Part shown: piece after piece, positions 41,856 through 49,777 of the stretch
Layout of the letters: the number at the start of each line of letters is the position of its first letter
Numbering within the stretch: the first letter of the stretch is position 1
Origin: Planctomycetota bacterium
Lineage (GTDB): Bacteria; Planctomycetota; UBA1135; UBA2386
DNA: 64,000 nt
Reading direction: 5' to 3'
Assembly: GCA_028281765.1 (NCBI GenBank)
Contig: JANQJF010000114.1
Span: 43,723-107,722 of the forward strand
Notes under the pieces: model-generated
What the model was told of the DNA's origin: nothing
Database searches by the model: none
Seen by the model: the letters and a program-made list of their open reading frames with translations, nothing else
Program-made: the position numbers and the translations under genes

Positions 41856-42485
41856 ATGGTTGCCTCTTCCAGTTTTGGAACTCTCGTGGCCGGCTTCTGG
41901 CTGGTCCTCAGCGGTGCGCTCGGCGTCGCCGGCGCGCGCGTGATCGCCGTCGAAGAACTTCCCGCCCGCGCGGTGGTGCTGACTCAGGACCCATCCGATG
42001 GGGATTCGTGTGTCGGCGGATGTGGGGCCGAGTTGCACCTGAAGCACGATGGTCGGCACTGGGCCCGATGTACGGGCGAACAGACCTACTGTTTCGGGTT
42101 CGTGAATCGGGTGCGGCTCGAGATCGTCGGCGGAGCGTGCGTATGTGACGACCCGGCCGACGAAGCGCCGTGCTATTACGCGGTCGCGGCCGATCTGAAT
42201 ACGGGTGGCATGCGCTGCTGTTGCGAAGGGGACCTGCAGGCTGTGGGGAGCGGCGGCGACACGGTGACTCCGGCCGGCTACTCAGCCACGGACACCACCG
42301 TGGCGGAGCCCGGCGAGATCGTCACGGTGTACGGAGTTCGTGCGCAGCCGTGCACGGATCAAGAGTCGCAGCCTTCGGTCAAGGTGCACGCGTCCTGTCT
42401 CGATGCCTTCGCCTGGGCTACTGCGACGTGGCGTGGAACCTGTCGCGAGTGCGTCGTTCACTCCGAGACCCCGTCCGATGACTGA
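41856..42485 (+). CDS. cysteine-rich exported protein of unknown function
   Basis: The 209-residue product has a signal-like N-terminus (SSSFGTLVAGFWLVLSGALGVAGARV). The mature part contains at least fourteen cysteines in clusters such as CVGGCGAEL, CTGEQTYCFGF, CVCDDPADEAPCYY, MRCCCEGDL and CRECVVH. It is beta-rich in character. Many disulfides, or metal binding, are likely. I do not recognise the family. Its stop codon overlaps the ATG of the next gene (ATGACTGA), so the two are almost certainly translated together. It is divergent from the haem-kinase gene, sharing 117 bp of upstream DNA, which makes it a possible regulatory target. Confidence 0.75.
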   Translation: MVASSSFGTLVAGFWLVLSGALGVAGARVIAVEELPARAVVLTQDPSDGDSCVGGCGAELHLKHDGRHWARCTGEQTYCFGFVNRVRLEIVGGACVCDDPADEAPCYYAVAADLNTGGMRCCCEGDLQAVGSGGDTVTPAGYSATDTTVAEPGEIVTVYGVRAQPCTDQESQPSVKVHASCLDAFAWATATWRGTCRECVVHSETPSDD

Positions 42486-43335
42486 GTTGATACGCGTATC
42501 CAAGTGGAGTGCTCTGGTCGCGCTCGGTTTCGTCGGGGCGGTGGGCGGCTTTGCCGTCACGCTCTCGATGCAAGGCTCCGTCGAACCCCTCGTCATCGAT
42601 CGGGCCGAGGAGAAGGTCTGGTGGAATGCGGCAGTGGGGGGCACGCCCGTCGAGTTTCGCGTGCGTCGCTCCGATGTCGCGGCGCGGCCTTCGGAAGATT
42701 CGCAAAAAATCGCAGAGTCGGGCGTCGTGCAAAGCCTGGGTTTGCTCACGACCTCGGAGGTTGAGCGACTCGAGTCGCAGTTCGATCGCGCGATGGTCAG
42801 CGCGCGACGTGAACTCGTCCAGTTTCAGGCGCGCATGGATCCGTCGAGCTACATGGATTTGACGACCGAGGCCACCATGCTGATGATGCTCGAGGCGCGC
42901 CGCGCGGAAATCGAGTGTCTAAGGGCCGGCCGATACGTCGTGATCGGCGCCGGCGACCCGTCGCCGCCGGATCTCGATCCGGAGGTCGCGCTGGTGTTCC
43001 GCGGCAACTACGTCGAGCGAGAGGGTGAACTCGCGGAAGTGTCGATTGCGGTCTTCTTCGAAGACGACGAGTTGCTGAGCGCGTCCCGTGATTATCGAAC
43101 CGAAGTGAATCGGCAGCGGATCGTCCGGATCTGTGACGACTTCAACATGCGTCCGTACGAGGAGCGCGTGGCCGACGTGGCGCAACACCGGGACGCGATG
43201 ACACAGCTCGCGACGCCGCAGGATCGCGAGATGTCGGACGCGCAGCGCGAGGCGGCGCGCAACGCGCTCACGGCCAGGCTGTTGCCGGGCGGCACGAAGT
43301 GGGACAAGGCGAGTGCGCGTCTCGTGCCGCGCTGA
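42478..43335 (+). CDS. single-pass membrane protein, coupled to the Cys-rich protein
   Basis: The ATG at 42478 overlaps the preceding stop by 8 bp in the motif ATGACTGA. The 285-residue product begins MTELIRVSKWSALVALGFVGAVGGFAVTLSM, an N-terminal membrane anchor; the rest is predicted to be soluble, charged and largely helical (EVERLESQFDRAMVSARRELVQFQARMD, MMLEARRAEIECLRAG), with a beta stretch ALVFRGNYVEREGELAEVSIAVFFEDDEL. No family is recognised. The overlap and shared direction suggest that it forms a functional pair with the exported Cys-rich protein. It is convergent with the frameshifted Kelch gene. Confidence 0.75.
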   Translation: MTELIRVSKWSALVALGFVGAVGGFAVTLSMQGSVEPLVIDRAEEKVWWNAAVGGTPVEFRVRRSDVAARPSEDSQKIAESGVVQSLGLLTTSEVERLESQFDRAMVSARRELVQFQARMDPSSYMDLTTEATMLMMLEARRAEIECLRAGRYVVIGAGDPSPPDLDPEVALVFRGNYVEREGELAEVSIAVFFEDDELLSASRDYRTEVNRQRIVRICDDFNMRPYEERVADVAQHRDAMTQLATPQDREMSDAQREAARNALTARLLPGGTKWDKASARLVPR

Positions 43336-43358
43336 GCGGCGGGGCGCGGAACATCGAC

Positions 43359-44275
43359 TCAGTATCCGACGACCAACGATTGACCTTGGCTGAACGCCAA
43401 GCCCAGCGCGCCCGTCCCCGTGGGATCGACCGTGATGGCCTGCGTCTCGAGGGCCGTCGAGAGTAGGTGTGGTCCCATCGCGATCGGGAACGCGGCGCCG
43501 GCGACTCCGCTGATCGTGGGAATCGTCGCGATCGAGTCCTGCAGGTAGAGGGTGCAGGGTCCGAGCGGAATCGATGTCGGTGCCGATGCGAACAGGAACG
43601 CACACGGAGAAGCCGGGTTTGCCCCCTCGAGTTTCAGGAAGCTCTCGTTACCGACGTACGGCAAGTTGGTGCTCAGCTCGGGCGTGCCGCTGGGTATCAG
43701 CCCGCACCCAGATCCGAAGCTGGTCGCGGTGGCGAGGCTGGCGCCTCCGAGCCACCAACTCGAGGAGAGCTGCGGACCGGCCGAGCTGTCCCTGCCGGCG
43801 TGCATCATCAGCCCACCGCCGGCCTCGTCGAACACCAGTCTGTGCCAGGCGCGCGGGATCGCCGGGGTCGTCGTGATCGGGGTCCAGTCGACTCCGTCCC
43901 ACGCCCAGGTATTCGAAAGGTACGATCCGCCGTGCTCGATTCCGCCGTGCAGCACGATCGCCTGGCGGTTCCAGTCCCAAGCCATCGCTGCGAGATTGCG
44001 CGCCGTGGGTGAATTCGCCGGATGGATCTGCGTCCAGGACGTGCCGTCCCATTCCCACGTCTCGGAGCTCAGGAGTCGAGTGCGGTGGCGGTTTGCCCCG
44101 TTTCGAATCCACCGAACAGGACCACCCGGTCGCGGCTCTCGTCGAACGCGATCGCGCCGTCCTCGGGAAAAGGAGCTGCGGTCACCCCCGTCTGGTTGAC
44201 CCAATTCGCGGATTGGGCGGGCAGCGTCGTCGCGGCCAGCATGACGCAAAGAGTCCCCAACGCGGTCTCGTGCAC
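43359..44275 (-). pseudogene. Kelch-like module protein broken by a frameshift
   Basis: The 5' part, from a GTG at 44275, encodes a signal peptide (VHETALGTLCVMLAATTLPAQS) and one Kelch-like blade (FDESRDRVVLFGG) before a TGA at 44071-44069. The continuation lies in another minus-strand frame: SSETWEWDGTSWTQIHP, further blades (LAAMAWDWNRQAIVLHGG, WAWDGVDWTP) and the C-terminal module ending in FSQGQSLVVGY. The paralogue at 47707 keeps both parts in one frame (VVTFGG ... QTWEWDGSTWTQ), so I infer a frameshift equivalent to one missing base near 44072-44100. It may be a pseudogene, an assembly error, or rarely a programmed shift. The module itself is intact. Confidence 0.75.
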
Positions 44276-44282
44276 AGTGTCA

Positions 44283-44289
44283 CTCCTCT
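44283..44289 (-). promoter_or_regulatory. Shine-Dalgarno AGAGGAG for the GTG start at 44275
   Basis: The minus strand reads AGAGGAG, 7 nt, then GTG CAC GAG. The site favours the GTG over an in-frame ATG at 44308, which would place the charged residues SENQIERSD before the signal peptide. An intact ribosome-binding site upstream of a frameshifted gene suggests that the damage is recent or is an artefact. Confidence 0.65.
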
Positions 44290-44479
44290 CGATCTGATTC
44301 TCCGACACGCGCAGCTCGGATCATAACGGGGGGCGTGCAGCTCTGGGTGCCATTGCCATCGGTTCGTCACAGCAGAAGCCGCGGTCTTCGCATCGATGGC
44401 GATTTCTGAAGCCGAACGCTGGTTGTCGAACGACACCCACTCTGCGTCTCTGGCGCCAAGTTCTCCCCACTTCGATCCA

Positions 44480-47400
44480 ATGCAACAGCCGTTACTGCTC
44501 GCCGTTCTTCTCGCGTCGTTGGGAACTCCCCTCGCAACCGCCCAATCCCTCGTTCGCGACATCAACGCGACGCTGGTCGACGGATCGACCGACTTCGAGT
44601 CGGAGCTCTTCTCTACCGCCGGATTCGTGCTGTGTTCGGTCGAGGGATTCGGTGAGCTGAGCGAGAAGATCTTCGCGTTCGACGGCACGCCCGGTGGCGT
44701 CGAGTTGCTGTTCGACTTTCCGGGCATCGAGAGTTCTCGCCAGACCGAGGCCATCGAGTTGCCGAACGGCGAGGCGCTGATCGCGACAGGCTATTCGAAC
44801 TTCCTCGGCCGAGAGCTCTACAAGACCGACGGCACCGCCGGCGGTTCTGCGCTCGTTGCTGACATCCGTCCCGGAGAGTCCGATGGTGTGGAGGAGATCC
44901 TCGGCGCGTTCGGCTCGCAAGTCTTGGTTCGAGCCAACGACGGGACGACGGGTCGGGAGTTGTGGGAGACCGACGGAACTGCCGCGGGCACGGCCCTTGT
45001 CGCGGACATCAACCCCGGACCGGGCAATTCGAACCCTTCTGCCGGTGTCGCCTTCCAGGGCAAGTACTTCTTCGCCGCGGACGACGGCGTCCACGGACGC
45101 GATGTGTGGTGCACGGACGGCACTGCGGCCGGGACGTCCTTGCTGATCGACTTGCCGTCTCCACTCTTCGGCCTCAACGCGGAGTTCGCGGTCGTCGGCT
45201 CGACGCTCTTGTTCGCCGTGACCAATGACGCCGGAGTTCGGTTGCTCTACAAGAGCGATGGCACGGCCGCCGGGACGGGGCCGCTCGAGCCGGTACCGAG
45301 TGCGTATTCGCCGTCGGAGCTGACGGTCGTCGGCAACGAGTGCTTCTTCAAAGCGTGGGGTAGCAACGTCGGCTTCGAGTTGTGGCGAACGGACGGTTCC
45401 ACCGTATCGCTCGTGCAAGACATCGCTCCCGGGATCTCGAGCTCGGCACCGGAACGGCTTCGCGCTCTGAACGGGTTCGTGACGTTTCTCGCCGATGACG
45501 GCACGCACGGTGTCGAGCTGTGGCGGTCCCATGGCACTACGAGCGCGTCCATGATCGCCGACCTGACTCCGGGGAGTGCAGACACCGACTTCTACTTCTA
45601 CGAGTCGTCGATGCACTCGATGGGAACGCAGCTCGCGTTCGTTGCGGATCTCGGTCTCGGCGACGAGCTCTACGTGACTGACGGTACCGCGTCCGGCACT
45701 GGTCTGGTCAAGGACATCGATCCCGCCGTGGGGGCCAGCAGTGGGCCACGTGGGATGACGACCTTCCAGGGACAACTCGTATTCCACGCCGATGACGGCA
45801 CGAGTGGCCGCGAGCTCTGGACGAGCGATCTCACTCCGGCTGGAACCGTCCTCTACGAGGAGATCACGCCGCCGAGTCCTGCACCGTGTGGGACAACGGA
45901 GATGATCCGGACCGGCGACGTCGTGCTGTTCGACGCCGACGATGGGGTACACGGTTCCGAGCTCTGGGTGACCAACGGCACGCCGACAGGCACGCAGATG
46001 CTGATCGACATCAACACGACGGCACCCGGCGCGAGCTCGTCACCACACGACTTCGTGGAGTACCAAGGCCTCGTCTACTTCGCCGCGACCGATGCCGACG
46101 GAGAGGAGCTCTGGGTAACCGATGGCACGGCAGGCGGCACGATGCAGATCGGCGACTTGAACCCCGGAGCGAGTGGGTCGGGTCCCCGCTACTTCGTGGA
46201 GTTCCAAGGCCTGCTGTACTTCGCGGCCGCAACCGCGGCGACCGGTCTCGAACTCTGGCGCACGGACGGGACGGCGGCCGGGACCACGATGCTGCCCGAG
46301 ATCCTCCCGGGTACGTCCGGCGGAATCGCGACCCTCGCCCGCCAGCCGCTGGCGGCGACACCGTCCGCACTGATCATCCTGACTTCGGTCAATGCGGTGT
46401 ACTTCCACGACGGCGTGACGACCGCGATCCTGGACGGTCCGACGCCGATCCGTCCGAATCTGGCGGGCTCGACGCTCAGCCACGATGGCTACGTGTACTT
46501 CTTCGGGAGTCGCAACGGCCTGTTCGATCTCTGGCGGACCGACGGAACCGCAGCTGGGACAGCTCACATCAAGAAGTTCAATCCCGTCGGTAGCATCATT
46601 CAGGGCGGATCCTGGGGGATGACTCCACTCGGTGATTGCGTGCTGGTGTCCGCCGACGGCGGTTCGCTCATCGGTCAGGAGCTTTGGATCACGGACGGTA
46701 CGACGGCCGGCACGACCGTGGTCCGGGACATCGCTCCAGGGTCTGCCGACAGCGACCCGTTCTTCCTCTATGGCGCAGACGATGTCGTGTTGTTCTCGGC
46801 TGCTCGAGCTGGTGTGACTGGGCGCGAGCTCTGGCGGACGGACGGTACGACAGCCGGTACCGTTCTGGTCGGCGACTTCTTGCCGGGTTTGGGTAGCAGC
46901 CTCTCGGCCGTCACCGCGCACGCTGTTGGCGATGGTGTGCGAGCCGTGCTGCCGATCGACGACGGAGTGCACGGCCGCGAGTTGTTCGTGACCGACACGA
47001 CGAACGCCGGCACGCAGCCGCTGTTCGATTTGGCGCCCGGCGCGGCCGATGGACTGCCGCCGGTCGACTTCCCGAGTCTACCGGTGACGCTCGCGTTCCT
47101 CGACGACCGGGCGGTGTTCATCGGGGCCACGCCCGCGACTGGCACAGCGTTGTTCTGCGTTCTCCTGTCCGAGCTCGAGCCGTCGATCCTGGAGGAGTAC
47201 GGGGTCGGCTGCCCAGGCACGGGCGGCGCGGTGCCGAGTTGCGGCGGCGTCGGCTTCCCCGCGATCGGTCTGACGTTCGACGTCGCGCTCCAACACGCGC
47301 TCCCGAACGCGACCGCGGCGTGTTTCGTCGGTTTCGGCCCGGTCCTCGACCTGCCGATCGGCGGCGGGTGCTCGCTGCTGACGAACCCCGTGGTGTCGAT

Positions 47401-47578
47401 CCCGATCACGACGTCGGCAGTCGGTACGTTCTCACTGCCGATCCCACTTTCGACCGACCCCGGCCAGATCGGAAACGCCGCGTCATTCCAGTGGGCGATC
47501 ATCGATTCCGCCGGTGCGTTCGGTCCGGGGCTCGCGTCGTTCAGCAATGCTCTGCGCATGGTGATCGGCCGCTCCTAG
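44480..47578 (+). CDS. secreted ELWxxDGT-repeat protein with C-terminal module
   Basis: The start at 44480 gives MQQPLLLAVLLASLGTPLATAQS, a signal peptide; the upstream in-frame ATG at 44396 adds only charged sequence. The 1032-residue product carries fifteen ELWxxDGTxxGT-type repeats (ELWETDGTAAGT, ELWVTDGTAGGT, ELWRTDGTTAGT, with degenerate ELWTSDLTPAGT), spaced about 45-70 residues, each joined to V-A-D-I-x-P-G-x-x-x-S segments, as in a large secreted propeller. The module at the end reads YGVGCPGTGG ... ACFVGFGPVLDLPIGGGC ... FSNALRMVIG. This repeat family is known from secreted bacterial proteins, with unknown ligand. A surface structural or adhesive role is inferred. Confidence 0.88.
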   Translation: MQQPLLLAVLLASLGTPLATAQSLVRDINATLVDGSTDFESELFSTAGFVLCSVEGFGELSEKIFAFDGTPGGVELLFDFPGIESSRQTEAIELPNGEALIATGYSNFLGRELYKTDGTAGGSALVADIRPGESDGVEEILGAFGSQVLVRANDGTTGRELWETDGTAAGTALVADINPGPGNSNPSAGVAFQGKYFFAADDGVHGRDVWCTDGTAAGTSLLIDLPSPLFGLNAEFAVVGSTLLFAVTNDAGVRLLYKSDGTAAGTGPLEPVPSAYSPSELTVVGNECFFKAWGSNVGFELWRTDGSTVSLVQDIAPGISSSAPERLRALNGFVTFLADDGTHGVELWRSHGTTSASMIADLTPGSADTDFYFYESSMHSMGTQLAFVADLGLGDELYVTDGTASGTGLVKDIDPAVGASSGPRGMTTFQGQLVFHADDGTSGRELWTSDLTPAGTVLYEEITPPSPAPCGTTEMIRTGDVVLFDADDGVHGSELWVTNGTPTGTQMLIDINTTAPGASSSPHDFVEYQGLVYFAATDADGEELWVTDGTAGGTMQIGDLNPGASGSGPRYFVEFQGLLYFAAATAATGLELWRTDGTAAGTTMLPEILPGTSGGIATLARQPLAATPSALIILTSVNAVYFHDGVTTAILDGPTPIRPNLAGSTLSHDGYVYFFGSRNGLFDLWRTDGTAAGTAHIKKFNPVGSIIQGGSWGMTPLGDCVLVSADGGSLIGQELWITDGTTAGTTVVRDIAPGSADSDPFFLYGADDVVLFSAARAGVTGRELWRTDGTTAGTVLVGDFLPGLGSSLSAVTAHAVGDGVRAVLPIDDGVHGRELFVTDTTNAGTQPLFDLAPGAADGLPPVDFPSLPVTLAFLDDRAVFIGATPATGTALFCVLLSELEPSILEEYGVGCPGTGGAVPSCGGVGFPAIGLTFDVALQHALPNATAACFVGFGPVLDLPIGGGCSLLTNPVVSIPITTSAVGTFSLPIPLSTDPGQIGNAASFQWAIIDSAGAFGPGLASFSNALRMVIGRS

Positions 47579-47706
47579 CGATTTCTTGGTCGAAGATCGA
47601 ATCCTGCGCGAAATTGTGTCACGCCGACCTACTCGCTCGTTCGTGAAGACCCGGACTCGGTCCGTTCGGAATCCTCCGAACATCGATCGTTCCGGAACTT
47701 GCGAAG

Positions 47707-48540
47707 ATGTCGAAGACCACCCGTCTCATCGCGCTCGTCCTGCTCGTGACAGGGTCGACGCTCACTGCACAGTCCGAAGTCTGGATCGAACGTCTCACGA
47801 CCCTGCAGCGTTATCGCATGCCCACGGACTTCGACTCCGTCCGCGGCCGCGTCGTCGGGTTCGGGGGCTGGGACGAGTTCACGAGTCTGCCCAACAACGA
47901 CACGTTGGAGTGGGACGGCTTCGAGTGGGTGCAGCGTGATCCCGAGACGTCACCGCCCGCAGGCGACGGCCACCAGCTGATCTACGACGCGGCGCGAGAC
48001 CGAACGATCGTGTTCGGGGGCGGCATCTGCCAGGCCGGGGAGACTTGGATCTGGGACGGGCATGACTGGGAGCTGCGGACGGGTATCGCGTTGCCGCGGC
48101 GCTTCTGGCACGCCGCGACCTACGATCCCGTCCGGGAGCGCGTCGTCACGTTTGGCGGCCGTGGGACACCTGGCCAGGGTTACCTCGACCAAACCTGGGA
48201 GTGGGACGGTTCGACGTGGACGCAGATGGTCCCGACGAACAAGCCATCGCCGCGCGAAGACTGCGCGATGGCGTGGGATTCGGTCAACAACCGGGTGTTG
48301 TTCTCGCCGATCCAAGCCGGCTCTCCGGTCACTTCGTGCTCTCTGCTCGTCGGTGGCGTGCACGTCGCGTTCCCGCTGACGACGAGCGGAGCGGGCTTCG
48401 CCGAAGTCGCGCTGCCGATTCCGCATTCGAATGGGCTCATCGGATTGACGTTCTCCAACCAGGGGCTGGTGCTCGATCCGGCCGGTCTCCTCGGCCTCGT
48501 ATCGATGACGAACGGGGTATCGATCACGATCGGGGATTAA
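47707..48540 (+). CDS. secreted Kelch-like protein with shortened C-terminal module
   Basis: The 277-residue product begins with the signal peptide MSKTTRLIALVLLVTGSTLTAQS. At least four Kelch-type blades follow (FDSVRGRVVGFGGWDEF, YDAARDRTIVFGGG, YDPVRERVVTFGG, QTWEWDGSTWTQ). The last 75 residues form only the second half of the module (CSLLVGGVHVAFPLTTSGAGFAEVALPIP ... GLVLDPAGLLG ... VSITIGD). The first half, normally starting G-x-G-C, is missing: RVLFS runs straight into PIQAGSPVTSCSL. This suggests an in-frame deletion. It is the closest paralogue of the frameshifted gene at 43359. It is convergent with the gene at 48615. Confidence 0.85.
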   Translation: MSKTTRLIALVLLVTGSTLTAQSEVWIERLTTLQRYRMPTDFDSVRGRVVGFGGWDEFTSLPNNDTLEWDGFEWVQRDPETSPPAGDGHQLIYDAARDRTIVFGGGICQAGETWIWDGHDWELRTGIALPRRFWHAATYDPVRERVVTFGGRGTPGQGYLDQTWEWDGSTWTQMVPTNKPSPREDCAMAWDSVNNRVLFSPIQAGSPVTSCSLLVGGVHVAFPLTTSGAGFAEVALPIPHSNGLIGLTFSNQGLVLDPAGLLGLVSMTNGVSITIGD

Positions 48541-48614
48541 CAGCGACGAGGCAGCAGTGACAGGCTGTTGCCCATCGCTGCAGGCGGAGGACGTACGGAT
48601 CAACGCAGCTCGGC

Positions 48615-49622
48615 TCAGAAGCCGAGCTGTCCGCCGCTGCTGGTCAAGACTTGCGTTCCGCTTGCATCCAAGCAGGCCATCTGCGCCATCAGGCCGATCG
48701 GGATGCTCGGTGGAGGGACCGCGATACTCCACGTCGCACCACCGAGAGCATCCACGGTACCGGGCAGGATCGCGATCGGCACGAGCTCCAGTTCACACCC
48801 TGGCGAGTTGGGAATCACGACGGGCGGCTGAAGTGCTTGCACCCCGAACAGCAACCAGGACTGGACTCCGGGTGGTGCCCCTTCGGCGATGAACGTCGGC
48901 TGGTGATGCGTGGCCGACGGAAAGTCGGTGCAGAACAGCCGAATTCCGCATGGCCCGAACCACCAGCCGATCGGCCCGAAACTGGCTGGTTCCAAGCCGC
49001 CGACCGCGCGGAACGCGATCGACACCGACTGACTCACGTAGTGTGACAGTGGCGCGGGAGATGGTGTCGCACTGACCGACGCGTCGATCGTGATCCGTAC
49101 CGTCAGGCCACTCTGTTGATTGACCGGCAGCGACGCCGTAGAGCCGAATGCGCCCGTCGCGACGAACTCCTGGCTGCCGTCCGTGCCGACGTCGATGGCA
49201 ATCGAGTTCGTCGCGGATGGGGACTTGAACGCGGAGGCGTCGATCTCGATGCTTCCCACTCTCGGACCTGGCAACGACCAAACCCAGGAGTGTGGGCTGG
49301 GTGCGCCAGTACCCGCCGACGTTGCGGCAATGGTCGGTCCCGCTGATGACGTGCCGAATGCGGAAACCGTGGTGCTGATCAGAACGCGCTCGCCTTGGTC
49401 CATCGCGATGATGCCTCCCACGGGATTCAGCAACGTCCCCTCATCGAGCGCTTCGTACAGTCCTACCTGCATTCCGGCCGGGAAGGAGGACTCCGCGCTC
49501 TGTGACCCGTGCTGCGCAAATACGCCACAGGGCGTTTCGGTGTGCAGTGAGGGTGCCTGAGCGCCCGCGGCTGCCGCGACTGCGAGGGCCAGGATGGCAG
49601 GCGCCACGTGGTGTCGGTTCAT
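48615..49622 (-). CDS. secreted protein with C-terminal module-like domain
   Basis: The start at 49622 gives MNRHHVAPAILALAVAAAAGAQA, a signal peptide; a longer start at 49670 adds Trp/Cys-containing sequence ahead of it. The 335-residue product has an N-terminal half with PCGVFAQHGSQSAESSFPAGMQVG, a beta-rich middle with FVATGAFGSTASLPV and TVRITIDASVSATPSPAP, and a Cys-containing segment FGPCGIRLFC. The final 90 residues (VQSWLLFGVQALQPPVVIPNSPGCELEL ... GLMAQMACLDASG ... GGQLGF) match the module pattern. No catalytic or binding motif is recognised. Confidence 0.8.
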   Translation of the reverse strand: MNRHHVAPAILALAVAAAAGAQAPSLHTETPCGVFAQHGSQSAESSFPAGMQVGLYEALDEGTLLNPVGGIIAMDQGERVLISTTVSAFGTSSAGPTIAATSAGTGAPSPHSWVWSLPGPRVGSIEIDASAFKSPSATNSIAIDVGTDGSQEFVATGAFGSTASLPVNQQSGLTVRITIDASVSATPSPAPLSHYVSQSVSIAFRAVGGLEPASFGPIGWWFGPCGIRLFCTDFPSATHHQPTFIAEGAPPGVQSWLLFGVQALQPPVVIPNSPGCELELVPIAILPGTVDALGGATWSIAVPPPSIPIGLMAQMACLDASGTQVLTSSGGQLGF

Positions 49623-49777
49623 GTCGGGTTTCCATAGCAAACAGGGTGCCATGGTTCTCAGGCGTCCCAACGCCCGGAAGCGTGCGTGCGAACGTTTCGG
49701 ACGCGTAACGATACCGCCGACTGTTTCTGAGTGCCGACTCTGCGATTCGCCGAGTTCGTTGGAGCGCCCGCGCCGTG

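Noticed and set aside
44492..45952. Minus-strand frame opposite the ELWxxDGT gene (486 codons)
   Set aside because: Composition is shadow-like and the plus-strand repeats are decisive.
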